From: Adiantum capillus-veneris
Lineage: Eukaryota; Streptophyta; Polypodiopsida; Polypodiales; Pteridaceae
Assembly (NCBI GenBank): GCA_014529385.2
Contig: CM043965.1
Span: 60,845,433 to 60,909,432 of the forward strand
Direction of reading: 5' to 3'
Length of the DNA: 64,000 nucleotides
A program made the translations under genes and the position numbers. Numbering within the stretch: the stretch's first letter is position 1; every line of letters starts with the position of its first letter. This document shows, piece by piece, positions 35,471 through 47,648 of the stretch. The notes beneath the pieces were generated by a model. The model did no database searches. It saw nothing but the letters and a program-made list of their open reading frames with translations, and had not been told where the DNA came from.

Positions 35471-35860
35471 GCCTTTACCTTGTTCTTTGATGGAGCTTTT
35501 CGACGAGTCACAGGAAAAGCAGGGGGAGGGCTAGTGTTGTTCAACCCAAGTGGAGAGGTGGTCATGAAAGACAAGGTCAATCTACCAGGTTCAACTAGCA
35601 ACAATGAAGCAGAATATGACACACTACTTCATGGTTTGAAGATGTGCATTAGTCAAGGTATACAATTTCTCATGGTAAAGGGGGATGCACTCCTCATTGT
35701 GAAGCAAATCTTAGGCATTTGGGCATGCAAGAATGAAAGCCTCAGGACAAAAGTTCATGCCATTCGTAGGTTATTTAATCAGTTTGAAAAAGTGCAACTA
35801 TATCATATTCCTAGGAAACAAAATGAAGATGTCCATTTACTTGCACAAGAAGAAGTTACA
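35471..35860 (+). pseudogene. Archaeal-type RNase H (aRNH), upstream Tat copy
   Basis: Within the 310-codon open frame 35,201-36,133: FTLFFDGAFRRVTGKAGGGL with the first catalytic Asp, then SNNEAEYDTLLHGL with the Glu, LMVKGDALLIVKQI with the second Asp, and IPRKQNEDVHLLAQE with the last acidic residue. This is the second RNase H known from plant Tat-lineage Ty3 elements, placed between the original RNase H and integrase. All four acidic positions and the surrounding fold are visible. The frame is lost just after it by a frameshift near 35,860. Confidence 0.9.
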
Positions 35861-37342
35861 TGTGTTGAGAAAAAAAGTGCAGGTCATCATGGTGGCAGCA
35901 GTTTTCAAGAAACCAAGATACCAGGGATTGGAGTCATTGGCTCCCATTATTGGCTACATTTTGGAGGGCGAGTTTCCACAAGACTTCACAAAAGCTCAAA
36001 ACACAAGACTCATGAAACAAGAAAGTTTCTATCTCTTCCTAGAAGGCTCCCTCTATCAAAGAGGGAAGGATCAAGTGTGCAGAAGAGTACCAACTATCGA
36101 GGAAATTCCGCCCATTCTAAAAGGTTTGCATGAAGAGGCATGTTGTGGTCATTTTGCCCAAGAACTAACTGTGAAGAAGATTTTGCTTGCGGGGTATGTT
36201 TGGCCAAGCTTGCATGTGGATGTCCAACATTGGTGTAAAAGTTGTCACAACTGTCAGGTAAATGGAAATAAAAGGCTGGTGCAAATAGTGCTTGTAAATG
36301 GACCCTTTGAAAAGTGGGGGATTGATGCTATGGGTCCTCTACCTAGAACAAAGAATGGTAAACTCTACATTTTAGTGGCTGTAGACTACATGACTAGGTG
36401 GGTAGAGGCTCAAAGTGTGGCCAGGGTAAATGGAAAAACAATGAGCAGGTTTGTCTACACTAATATTTGTTGAAGATTTGGCACACCTCTAGAGATTGTT
36501 TCGAATTATGGTCCGGGGTTCAAGAAGGGTTTACTCACAGAATTTTGTGAAGAGCTTTACATTCTACATAGTCATAGCACACCCTACTACCCGCAGTCAA
36601 ATGGTTTGGTGGAGAAGGCTACTGGTATCATTGTAGGCATCATTAGAAAGATGGTGCAAAACAAAACAAAGTTATGGGATGACTTCTTGGATAGTTCCTT
36701 GTGGGCATATCGAACCACATATAGGGAGGCTACAGAGTTCATGCCATTTCACTTGGTGTATGGTCAAGAGGCTTTGCAACCTATAGAGCTCAACATCCCA
36801 ACAATACAACTTCATGGTAGAGGTGCACAAGATGATCAAGAGGTATGGATGGATCGACTTCTTACACTAGTGGAGCTTGAGTGGAAAAGACAAGCAGCTT
36901 ACGAGTGCTACAAGAGGAAAGCCACACAAGCGAAAGAGAAGCTTGACAAGAAACTCAAGGACAAAGGCATTAAGGAAGGAGAGCTTGTGCTAAGGTATGA
37001 CAATCGACTTGACAATCGTTTTGATGAAAGTTTTAAACTAGATGGCAAGGGCCACACATAGTCAAGAAGGCTTTCAATTCAAGTTACTATCAGCTTATGG
37101 ACTTGAATGGTAAAGAGCACTCTAGGAAGGTAAACGGGTATCGCCTGAAACCCTATTTGAGTCGCATTCTACCAAAGGATCTACTGAAGCACTGTCAAAG
37201 AGCGACTATCTCATGTAAGTTTTTTTGCATGGAGCATGAGTGTGACAAGAAGCCACACAATGAAAATCCTGTCAAGGGACCAGATATCATAGAGGACTCA
37301 AAAGCACTCTCTTTGCAAAAGATGCTGTATGATGGTACATGA
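35861..37342 (+). pseudogene. Integrase, upstream Tat copy
   Basis: Zinc module HEEACCGHFAQELT and WCKSCHNCQ (about 36,130-36,260), WGIDAMGPLP with the first Asp (36,323), then IVSNYGPGF where the second catalytic Asp is Asn (36,504), and a frame break before NGLVEKATG with the Glu (36,612). C-terminal parts: EALQPIELNIPTI, KEGELVLRYDNR and GYRLKPYLSRI. The end of pol is at 37,340. The substituted Asp and stops (for example at 36,471) make it inactive. Confidence 0.92.
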
Positions 37343-37357
37343 ATATACCATCATCCT

Positions 37358-37366
37358 AGGGGAGGG
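37358..37366 (+). other. Polypurine tract
   Basis: AGGGGAGGG just before the LTR start, with the same motif at 45,923-45,931 before the other LTR. It primes plus-strand DNA synthesis in the family. Confidence 0.85.
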
Positions 37367-37370
37367 CTAA

Positions 37371-38992
37371 TGATAGCTGTTTTTTGGCTCTCCGTAATTG
37401 CCATAGTGAGTTACCTCACCCTACCAAAATCACCTAAACACTGTGGCTATTCTTACCTTTCATTGTACATAGACGTGCGTGAGTTAAGGGGCTTTTCCCA
37501 TATCTTCTTAAAACCCTCAGCTAGCTAGTCATTGGGCTAGTTGAGCCAAATAAATAAATAAAGTAAAAAAATAAAATATATTATGGCCCATTTGTGTGTA
37601 TATATTTCATTGTACATAGGGCCTAAATATAGGGAATTTTCATAATTATTTTGGTATTTATTTAAATATTTCTACTTAGGTGTGTTTTATTTTCCTATGT
37701 ATGCTATGTACATTGACTCACCATTACCACAATTTTTCTTACCATTTTGCATACTGTTTATTCCATATAGAAATATATTTATGCAAGCTTCTCTACTTTT
37801 TGGTGAGAATCCACTCCAAGGAAAAACCTCAAAAATACCTTTTACCCCATCAGTCATTGCCTTTTACTAAACTCCTATTTTCTAGAGGTATTTTTTCTTA
37901 TGTGTTGTAAATAAATATACTTCAATAAAAACAAATGAGGGTCGCCTCATTTGATTCCTTATATTTTTATATATCTCTTTTGTCCATTTTATATATATAT
38001 ATATAGCTGACACTATTCTAGATTCCATGAATAGTTTATATATACTATCTTGTTTTTTCTCATCATATCCATGTATTATATTTATGCATAATCCACAACC
38101 ATGCATATTTTCAAACCCCTGAGAATCAATTAGGTCATGCTCTCATGCAAGGAGGGACTCACCTTTGGAGCCATATGCAAATTCAACAAAAGGGGGGCCA
38201 CTGAAAAATTTTTTGTGAAGAAAAACATGTTTTTTGGTGGAATTTTTTATATCAATCTCCACTCTGAATTTGAGGCGGTGGTCAAAAGAGAAAATATGGA
38301 CAAAGAGCTGAATAATCACCTCAAACATTTTGGTGATTTTTGGATCAACCACCGTTGAGCTAGGGTTTTTTGAGTGGACCCCAGTTTGCCCACTTTTCTC
38401 ACAAGTAGCCCATAGTCTTCTCTCACCTCTTTCCACACATCTACACACACACACACACACTCATTCCTCTCAATCCCTCACTCAAACCTACACCTTTCAT
38501 GGCTTCTCTCACCTTCGTCACCATTTACCTCCCCTCTTACTTCCATAGCTCTCATATGAGCTCTACATGTACATACACCATCTCTATGCTTCTCTCTATT
38601 ACTTTCAAAGTACAATTCCATCTTACCCCTTCTCTATATATATACAATTCAGCATGTAAACCATGCCTAACCTGTGCAAATTGAGATATCTCATCAACGG
38701 AATTGTCATTTTCATCGCGATAATCAACCTTGGCGGCGGTGGTGTAAAGAAGATAAGACGAAGAAGAGGATTGATAGTCATTTTGGGAACCTACACAAGT
38801 AAGTCCAAAACTTCTTCAAGCTTCACCATTACAAGGATTTCCTCACTTCATTCAACCATCCACCTTATTCTACCCATTGTAAATATATCATTAACTTTCT
38901 AGTGATTACTAACACTAACCACTAACATACTAACACAAAATAGCCATTGACCTAACCATAAAAGACACCTTAGCTCAAGAGATGTGCATAGT

Positions 38993-39027
<35 letters not shown>

Positions 39028-40034
39028 TCCTTAAAACTCTACTTTCACCTTATCTACCATCAATAATGCTCTCTTTTGAGCCCACATCCATGACTCAAGC
39101 AGACAAAGAAGGCCCACAATGTTTTGATATTCAGAAAAAATCATAATCTTGATTTTTTAGCTTTTAAATTAGGATTTTCAATAATCTTAATGAGGGGTCT
39201 CCAACCTATAAGTAAGCTCCTCTTCTTGTAAAACAACCTCCAATATCTCACATAGCACCCCAACACTCTATGCATGAGGAGAGACTTAGGTGTAGCAACC
39301 ACTTTGGGAGCTTCACTTTTGGTGTAAGAGAAGCTTTCAAGCTACACATTGCAAGTGAGAGAGCGTGAGTTCAAGAATCTCAAAACCATTGTTGTATATG
39401 CTCCTCCATCATCAATAAATTGAGGTTTGGTGGATCAACCGCATGATTCGACGTTCAAATCTTCGTCCCTCCATTTATCCAATACGGTTTGGTGAATTCA
39501 AGGTGACTTGTGTATTTTGAGTTTCTATTGGTTGATCTTATTTTAGAAAGTGTTTTAGTGTGTTTTCATTGCCAATTTTGTGTCCATTGTAAGAGGGTAT
39601 TGTAGTGAGAGGTCTCCCACACCCTAAGACAATGTGAGTGTGTTGGCAATGTTTAGCATTCACTAAGCATTGAGTTAGTTTTGTACAAGCTCTATTATAG
39701 CATCATAACAAACCATCTCCATTTGCAAGTCACAAATAAGGTATTACACAAGATCCATTCCTCTCTCTCTTCCCTTTGCTCTAGCTCTCTCTTGTGTGTC
39801 TTGGTGTGAGGTTTCTTGTGTGTGCTTTGTGATGTATCTTCTTGGTTGTGACAAAATCTCTCTTGTGTCCTAGTTCGCATACCATAACTAGGTGGTGCCA
39901 CTATCTTGTTTGGGTTTGGCTGTGGGTTTGTTGCTGTGTTGTGCTTGTGGTTGCCCCAGCCCCAATTGAGCAGCACGGGAGCCTTGAGGGGTGTTTAGGG
40001 TCGCCTCTCTTGTTGCCCGCCCCGGACCGCCTCA
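37371..40034 (+). repeat. Tat LTR A (shared middle LTR)
   Basis: Starts TGATAGC after the polypurine tract and ends GCCTCA before the primer site. Length 2,664 bp, pairs with 45,936-48,669. Contains CA (38,443-38,460) and CT (38,995-39,025) runs that differ in length from LTR B. It acts as the 3' LTR for the truncated copy and the 5' LTR for the full copy. Confidence 0.93.
38995..39025. repeat. CT microsatellite in LTR A
   Basis: About 15 CT units. The equivalent run in LTR B is longer (47,602-47,645). Confidence 0.95.
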
Positions 40035-40038
40035 ATTT

Positions 40039-40058
40039 TGGTGCCCGCACGGAGGACG
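40039..40058 (+). other. Primer-binding site of Tat element
   Basis: TGGTGCCCGCACGGAGGACG begins four bases after the LTR end. The TGGYGCCC start is typical of a tRNA acceptor complement. The tRNA is not certain: tRNA-Lys is the nearest I can suggest, with several mismatches. Confidence 0.65.
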
Positions 40059-40646
40059 GCTTGTGTATTTTTGTGTAGGATCAACCTTTAGCATAGTCAA
40101 GTAGTTTGCATGAATCATGAGAATTTGTATGATCCTTTCATTTCCATTGCAAGGAAAAAGGTACACATAATTGTTAGTACTAAGTTGCAATTTCAACGTG
40201 TAATTCGTAGAATTTTAGGTCCTCTTAGGTTGGCCAAGATAAACGCTTTAGTAAATCCTTTTATTTTGCCTCTCATTAGGTATGACCTGAGTTTGGACCT
40301 CTATATTTTTGTTTTGTTTTAAGAATTATAAAATGCATAGATAATGGATAATGACCCAGAAATAGAGGTTTTCCCCTTCCATTTCACTCCACACATTTGA
40401 ATAAACATTGCAATTAGTAGAAAAAACCATTTTCAACAATGTATGGTGTTCATGTTTGGTGCCCAAAGAGTAGGAGAAATTCTCGCATCACCAACCCTGT
40501 CATCTTGCCTCTTATTGATTATATTAGGTCATTTGATGTGAATATTTTTATTTTGTTGTAGAATAGATTGCAATTTAGAAAATATTATTGTGTAAATCTT
40601 TTTAAGAAAGAAAATCAAAAACGTGTTGTCATTTTGAAACTGATTC
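40059..40646 (+). other. Tat 5' leader
   Basis: Non-coding leader of about 590 bp. Two segments (about 40,255-40,330 and 40,495-40,565) resemble each other and each ends in a T-rich tract plus AAG or TAG, similar to a 3' splice site. This may be an imperfect duplication. Confidence 0.5.
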
Positions 40647-41354
40647 ATGGAGGCCCAACGCCAAATGTCCGGATATCCTCTTTTCTTTGGAGAGCCTGGA
40701 GAGGATGCAAAATTATTTTTAGCAAATTTCAAGATGTCTTGCCGTATCAAGAGGATAGTAACTGATCAAGAATGTATAGAAATGTTTGAGGTGGTCCTTC
40801 GAAAAGATGCTAGCACTTGGTTTGACTCTTTGCCTGAGGAAGTTAAGGGTAATTACACGAAAGTTGTGAATCATTTCAAGAGATACTTCTTTGACCCCCA
40901 AAACACTCAAAAGCTATGGCAAGACATTGTTTCTCACAAACAAAAAGACTTAGATGACTACTACATGTATAAACAAGAGTTTCTACGTCTTTGGGATGTA
41001 TGGGTGAGAAATGTTGCTAACCCTGGTGATGGTGCAGAGTTCCTAAAGAAGGAGAGGTTCATAGCCGGTCTCTTTCCAACACTCAAGATAAAAGTTGAGG
41101 CGGGTGCACCTGCTACCTTTGATGCAGCTGAAATTAGGATTGTTAAGAAGTATAGAAAACTCAAGTGCCTAAGGGGAGAGGTTCCAATAGAGGGTCCTAG
41201 ACCTAAAGGAAAATTGCAAGCATCAACATCTAGAGAGATTCCTGAGGTAACGAAGGAGGTAATTGAAAAGTTAAATGAATCCTTAAGCAACTTGTCAATC
41301 CACCTTGCACAAGCTGTAGGTCCAAAGGGACGAGCAAAGAAGGCTGAAGAGTGA
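40647..41354 (+). pseudogene. Gag capsid of Tat element
   Basis: 235 codons from a Met. YPLFFGEPGEDAKLFLANFK, RKDASTWFDSLPEEVKGNYT, VNHFKRYFFDPQNTQKLWQD and DYYMYKQEFLRLWDV give a clear PF03732-type retrotransposon Gag. It ends at TGA 41,352-41,354 followed by another in-frame TGA at 41,361, after which the same frame continues into the zinc knuckle. Gag and pol were therefore one reading frame and these are premature stops. It packages the element RNA. Confidence 0.92.
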
Positions 41355-41375
41355 GATCCATGACCTAGGAGAGTC

Positions 41376-41783
41376 TTGCAATGTTGGAATTGCGGAGAGT
41401 CTGAGCATGAAATGTATAATTGTCCTTGGCCCCGTGGGGAGCCAAGGAGACCTAACTTGAATTACCTAGTGATGAATGCAGGTGAAGGAACTAGTCAACA
41501 ACCACGGCTTCTACAAAGGCCAAATGGAGCAAGACCACCTCCACGAGGAGTGGAAGGAGTTCCACCTTTGCCAGACCCAAATGTGCATGTGGTAGAGGTG
41601 ACAAATTCCAATGAGGTGGACATGTAAGCAAATAGCATCAAGCGTGGCCGTGGAAAAGGTAAGGAGAAAGAAGTAGTCGCGTCACAAAGTGATCATGGAC
41701 GAGAAAAGAAGGCAAAGGAGACCAAGGAAACCAAAAGGGCTCGACGTCGTATCAACCTCCAAGACTTCCCTCTTGGACATGGT
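41376..41783 (+). pseudogene. Nucleocapsid zinc knuckle and basic linker
   Basis: CWNCGESEHEMYNC is a canonical CX2CX4HX4C knuckle close to the start, in frame with gag. It is followed by Arg/Pro-rich sequence and a stop (41,625), then by a very basic stretch (KRGRGKGKEKEV, KKAKETKETKRARRR). It binds element RNA. Confidence 0.88.
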
Positions 41784-42734
41784 ATGGCTCCGTACAACTT
41801 GTTAGAAGACATGAGAGATAAGGGTCCTGACATCTCATGGCCTCAATTTCTTGCATTATGTCCACAAGTTAGGAGGGATTTAACAAGGGTAGTTCGCACT
41901 AGGAGAAAGGTAAAAGGGACTGTGCCTGTTGTAAAACTTGCACAAGATGAAATGAATGAGGATATTACACATGTGCTAGATTGTTACATCAAAGGAAGAT
42001 TGGTTAGGAAAGGTCTAGTGGATGGGGGTGCATAAATTTGCATCATGACAGAGGGACTCATGCAAAGATTAGGTATGCACATCCATGAGACACCTGAAAT
42101 CAAAGTCAAGATGGCAAACAATAGCAAGGCTAGGTGTGTAGGCATTTGTAAAAATGTCTTTGTAGAGGCCTTTGGCATTAAGAAGGCGGTGGATTTTTAT
42201 GTTATGTCGACCAAGGGAAGTGGTTATCCATTTATCCTAGGAAGACCATGGCTAATGAAAATTCGAGCTTTGCAGGATTGGGAGAGTGGAAAATTAATTT
42301 GCAAGAATGACAATCATAAAAAGGTTGTCTTTGACATGAAGGAGCAATGCCAAGAGGAGCTCCATGAAGAATCATCTCAAAGTGAGACGGAAGAAGATTG
42401 GACCGATAACACTTCAGAGGAAGAAAGTAGCGGCAGCATTACTGAAGAGGAGTCTTCCATTGAAGTCATGGGGGTAAGGTTTAAGCCAACCAACCAAGAG
42501 ACCTCTTGTCAAGTTTTGGAGGAGGTAGGTTCCCAAGAGAACCAAAATGTGGAAGATGAAGGAATGTTAGAAGGTATGTTGTCCACAACACTTACGAAGG
42601 ATGAAAGAGAGGAGTTCAAAGGTGTGTTAAGGAAATTTCCTAAGCATTTTGCTAAAGACTACACCGACGTGCGTGGAGTAGATGATGTTCAACACAAGAT
42701 CGAGCTAAAGCCAGAGGCCAAACCTAAAGCTTAA
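41784..42734 (+). pseudogene. Aspartic protease and pre-RT linker of Tat element
   Basis: In the gag frame: PYNLLEDMRDKGPDISWPQF, ITHVLDCYIKGRLVRKGLVD, then the active-site region D-G-G-A followed directly by TAA (42,033) and ICIMTEGLMQRLG. The second residue of the D-[ST]-G triad is Gly and the stop falls inside the active-site loop. The flap and end of the fold appear as YPFILGRPWLMKI. An acidic Glu/Ser-rich linker (42,360-42,560) leads to RT. A stop at 42,732 ends this piece. Confidence 0.88.
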
Positions 42735-43313
42735 AAGCTACGAAGGCTAGGAGTCATCAAGGAGCAGGCTCTACTCAAGGAGGTAAGAAAGCTTCTAGCA
42801 GTAGGTTTCATTTATCCAGTGGAGAATTCAGAGTGGGTCTCTCCCGTTGTTGTCACTCCCAAGAAAAATGGAAAGTGGAGGGTGTGTGTGGATTACTGTC
42901 CGCTCAATGAGGCAACAAAAAGAGATAACTTTCCCCTCCCATTTCAGGATGAGATACTAAATGAGGTGGCTGTTCATGAGAAGTACACTGTGTGTGATGG
43001 CTACTCAGGTTACTTTCAAATAGGGATTGCATTGGAGGACCAATTGAAAACAACCTTCATCACTCCTTGGGGTTGTTAATGCTTTTAGAGTCATGCCATT
43101 TGGCCTGACAAATGCTCCTGCAACTTTCCAACGTTTCATGAACATGGTGTTTCAAGCATTCTTTGGAACGTCAATTAGGGTGTTCATTGATGATTTCTGC
43201 ATTTACAACTCAAAATCATTGCATCTACAAAAGGTAGAGGAAGGTTTAAAAAAACTTTACGACATGGGAGGTCAACTCAACCCCGACAAGTGCCACATAG
43301 GTGAGGATGAAGT
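42735..43313 (+). pseudogene. Reverse transcriptase of Tat element
   Basis: WVSPVVVTPKKNGKWRVCVD, NFPLPFQDEILNEV and VCDGYSGYFQIGIALEDQ (first catalytic Asp) in the gag frame. A frameshift near 43,079 follows TPWGC, then FRVMPFGLTNAPATFQRFMN and VFIDDFCIYNSK with the F-I-D-D active site at 43,183-43,197. The order and spacing are those of Ty3 RT. The active-site residues are present but the frame is broken. Confidence 0.93.
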
Positions 43314-44025
43314 GATCTTGCTTGGTCACAAGGTTTCGTATAAAGGTATTGAGGTGGATCCTTCAAAGACAAAGGCCCTTATTGAGCTACCATCACCAAA
43401 GAGTCTTAAAGAGGTCATCTCATTCATTCAAAAGGTGAAGTATATGTCACACTTCATTCACTTAGCCTCGGAGTTACTTCACCCTTTGCAAACGTTGACA
43501 CAACAAGTCGAGTTTGTTTGGTCTGATGAGCTTGAAGAATATTTTTGTAACATCAAAGTCATTATGTCAGAGCTAAGAGCACTTATGCCTCCTTGTTGGG
43601 AGTACACATTCTTTGTTAGCTCTAGTGTTGGGAAAGAAACAATTGGTGTTGTTTTTCTACAACAAGATCCCCACAATACCCATTTACTTTGCTAGTAGGG
43701 TCATGAATGCTTTGGAGAGAGGCTACACGGAGGCAGAACTCATGATGCTTTCTCTCATGTTTGCAGTGAGAAAGTTTAGATCCTACTTGCTACCAAAACC
43801 TTTTGTAATTCTCACTACAGAAAATTCGTTCCCTTGGGTGTAATCTCAAATGAACCTTAGTACTAGGATCTCCAAGTGGATTATGGAGTTGCAAGAGTTT
43901 CAATACTCTTTCAAGGTAGAAGATAGTGTGCATGCACAATTGGTAGGGATTCTCACTTATAGGGTACATGAGAAGGAAATTAAGGTGCTTGAAGTAAAGA
44001 CCCTACCATTGCCACCACCAAAAGG
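43314..44025 (+). pseudogene. RT thumb and first RNase H, downstream Tat copy
   Basis: LGHKVSYKGIEVDPSKTKAL, VKYMSHFIHLASELLHPLQT, VWSDELEEYF, then ETIGVVFLQQDPHN followed by the same frameshift as the upstream copy. PIYFASRVMNALERGYTEAE and RKFRSYLLPKPFVIL follow in another frame, ended by a TAA near 43,842. The piece from 43,850 continues with SKWIMELQEFQYSFKVE. Confidence 0.92.
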
Positions 44026-44420
44026 TATTCCTAATGCCTTTACCTTGTTCTTTGATGGAGCTTTTCGATGAGTCACAGGAAAAGCAGGGGGAGGGCTAGT
44101 GTTGTTCAACCCAAGTGGAGAGGTGGTCATGAAAGACAAGGTCAATCTACCAGGTTCAACTAGCAACAATGAAGCAGAATATGACACACTACTTTATAAT
44201 TTGAAGATGTGAATTGGTCAAGGTATACAACGTGTCATGGTAAAGGGGGATGCACTCCTCATTGTGAAGCAAATCTTAGGCATTTGGGCATGCAAGAATG
44301 AAAGCCTCAGGACAAAAGCTCATGCCATTCGTAGGTTATTTAATCAGTTTGAAAAAGTGCAACTATATCATATTCCTAGGAAACAAAGTGAAGATGCCCA
44401 TTTACTTGCACAACAAGCAG
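44026..44420 (+). pseudogene. Archaeal-type RNase H (aRNH), downstream Tat copy
   Basis: Same domain as 35,471-35,860: FFDGAFR (then a TGA at 44,069), GKAGGGLVLFNPSGEVV, SNNEAEYDTL, a second stop near 44,212, MVKGDALLIVKQILG and IPRKQSEDAHLLAQQ. Two in-frame stops break it, while the upstream copy is open through the same region. Confidence 0.9.
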
Positions 44421-45907
44421 TTACATGTGTTGAGAAAAAAAGTGCAGGTCATCATGGTGGCAGCAGTTGTCAAGAAACCAAGATACCAGGGATTGGAGTC
44501 ATTGGCTCCCATTATTGGCTACATTTTGGAGGGCGAGTTTCCACAAGACTTCACAAAATCTCAAAACACGAGACTCATGAAACAAGAAAGTTTCTATCTC
44601 TTCCTAGAAGGCTCCCTCTATCAAAGAGGGAAGGATCAAGTGTGCAAAAGAGTACCAACTATCGAGGAAATTCCACCCATTCTAAAAGGTTTGCATGAAG
44701 AGGCATGTTGTGGTCATTTTGCCCAAGAACTAACTGTGAAGAAGATTTTGCTTGCGGGGTATGTTTGGCCAAGCTTGCATGTGGATGTCCAACATTGGTG
44801 TAAAAGTTGTCACAACTGTCAGGTAAATGGAAATAAAAGGCTGGTGCATGGTCCAAGGAAAATACTGTTTGCAAATGGACCCTTTGAAAAGTGGAGCATT
44901 GATGCTATGGGTCCTCTATCTAGAACAAAGAATGGTAAACTCTACATTCTAGTGGTTGTAGATTACATGACTAGGTGGGTAGAGGCTCAAAGTGTGGCCA
45001 GGGTAAATGGAAAAACAGTGAGCAGGTTTGTCTACACTAATATTTGTTGTAGATTTGACACACCTCTAGAGATTGTTTCGGATAATGGTCCGGGGTTCAA
45101 GAAGGGTTTACTCACAGAAGTTTGTGAAGAGCTTCACATTCTACATCGTCATAGCACACCCTACTACCCACAGTCAAATGGTTTGGTGGAGAAGGCTAAT
45201 GGTATCATTGCAGGCATCATTAGAAATATGGTGCAAAACAAAACAAAGTTATGGGATGACTTCTTGGATAGTTCCTTGTGGGTATATCGAACCACATATA
45301 GGGAGGCTACACAGTTCACGCCATTTCACTTGGTGTATGTTCAAGAGGCTTTGTAGTCTATCGAGCTCAACATCCCAACAATACGGGGTGCACAAGATGA
45401 TCAAGAGGTATGGATGGATCGACTTCTTACACTAGTGGAGCTTGAGTAGAAAAGACAAGCAGCTTACGAGTGCTACAAGAGGAAAGCCACACAAGCGAAA
45501 GAGAAGCTTGACAAGAAACTCAAGGACAAAGGCATCAAGGAAGGAGAGCTTGTGCTAAGGTATGACAATCGACTTGACAATCGTTTTGATGAAAGTTTTA
45601 AACTAGATGGCAAGGGCCATACATAGTCAAGAAGGCTTTCAATTCAAGTTACTATCAGCTTATGCACTTGAATGGTAAAGAGCACTCCAGGAAGGTAAAC
45701 GAGTGTCGCCTGAAGCCCTATTTGAGTCGCATTCTACCAAAGGATCTACTAAAGAACTATCAAAGAGCGACTATCTCATGTAAGTTTTGTTGCATGAAGC
45801 ATGAGTGTGACAAGAAGCCACACAATGAAAATCCTGTCAAGAGACCAGATATCATAGAGGACTCAAAAGCACTCTCTTTGCAAACGATGCTTTATGATGG
45901 TACATGA
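44421..45907 (+). pseudogene. Integrase, downstream Tat copy
   Basis: The integrase part of the 352-codon open frame ending at 45,356 holds the HHCC module (HEEACCGHFAQELT, WCKSCHNCQ) and the full catalytic set: Asp in SIDAMGP (44,901), Asp in VSDNGPGF (45,081) and Glu in NGLVEKANG (45,189). The last two are 36 codons apart, a DD35E arrangement. A TAG after VQEAL (45,354) truncates it. The C-terminal part continues in other frames to KPYLSRILPKDLL and the pol end at 45,905. It joins element DNA to the chromosome. Confidence 0.93.
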
Positions 45908-45922
45908 ATATACCATCATCCT

Positions 45923-45931
45923 AGGGGAGGG
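45923..45931 (+). other. Polypurine tract
   Basis: AGGGGAGGG before LTR B. Confidence 0.85.
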
Positions 45932-45935
45932 CTAA

Positions 45936-46999
45936 TGATAGCTGTTTTTTGTCTCTCCGTAATTGCCATAGTGAGTTACCTCACCCTACCAAAATCACCT
46001 AAACACTGTGGCTATTCTTACCTTTCATTGTACATAGACGTGCGTGAGTTAGGGGGCTTTTCCCATATCTTCTTAAAACCGTCAGCTAGCTAGTCATTGG
46101 GCTAGTTGAGCCAAAAAAATAAATAAAGTAAAAGAATAAAATATATTATGGCCCATTTGTGTGTATATATTTCATTGTACATAGGGCTTAAATATAGGGA
46201 ATTTTCATAATTATTTTGGTATTTATTTAAATATTTCTACCTAGGTGTGCGTTATTTTGCTATGTATGCTATGTACATTGACTCACCATTACCACAATTT
46301 TTCTTACCATTTTGCATACTGTTTATTCCATATAGAAATATATTTATGCAAGATTCTCTAATTTTTTGTGAGAATCCACTCCGAGGAAAAACTTCAAAAA
46401 TACCTTTCACCATCAGTTATTGCCTTTTACTAAATTTCTATTTCCTTGAAGTATTTTTTCTTATCTCTTGTAAATAAATATACTTCAATAAAAACAAATG
46501 AGGATCACCTCATTTGATTCCTTATATTTTCATATATCTCTTTTTTCCATTTTATATTTATATATAGTTGACACTATTCTAGATTCCATGAATAGTTTAT
46601 ATATACTATCTTGTTTTTTCTCATCATATCCATGTATTATATTTATGGATAATCCACAACCATGCATATTTTCAAACCCCTCATAATCAATTAGGTCATG
46701 CTATCATGCAAGGAGGGAGTCACCTTTGGAGCCATATGTAAATTCAACAAAAGGGAGGCCACTAAAGACTTTTTTGTGAAGAAAAACAGGCATTTTGGTG
46801 GGATTTTTTATATCAATCTCCACTCTGAATTTGAATCGGTGGTCAAAAGAGAAAATGTGGACCAAGTGCTGAATAATCACCTCAAACATTTTGGTGATTT
46901 TTGGAGCAACCACCGTTGAGCTAGGATTTTTTGACTGGACCCCAGTCTGCCCACTTTTCTCACAAGTAGCCCATAGTCTTCACTCACCTCTTTCCACAC

Positions 47000-47057
<58 letters not shown>

Positions 47058-47599
47058 ATTCGTCTCAATCCCTCACTCAAACCTAGATCTTTCATGGTTT
47101 CTCTCACCTTCTTCACCATTAACCTCCCCTCTTACTTCCATAGCTCTCATATGAGCTCTACATGTACATACACCATCTCTATGCCTCACTATTACTTCCA
47201 AAGTACAATTCCATCTTACCCCTTCTCTATATACATACAATTCAGCATGTAAACCATGCTTAACCTCTGCAAATTGAGATATATCATCAACGGAATTGCC
47301 ATTTTCATCGCGATAATCAACCTTGGCGGCGGTGGGGTAAAGAAGAGAAGACGAAGAAGAGGATCGATAGTCATTTCGGGAACCTACACAATTAAGTTCA
47401 AAACTTCTTCAAGCTTCACCATCACAAGGATTTTCTCACTTCATTCAACCATCTTACTTCAACCATCCACCTCATTCTACCCATTGTAAATATATCATTA
47501 ACTTTCTAGTGATTACTAACACTAACCACTAACATACTAACACAAAATAGCCATTGACCTAACCATAAAAGAAACCTCACCTCAAGAGATGTGCATAGT

Positions 47600-47648
<49 letters not shown>

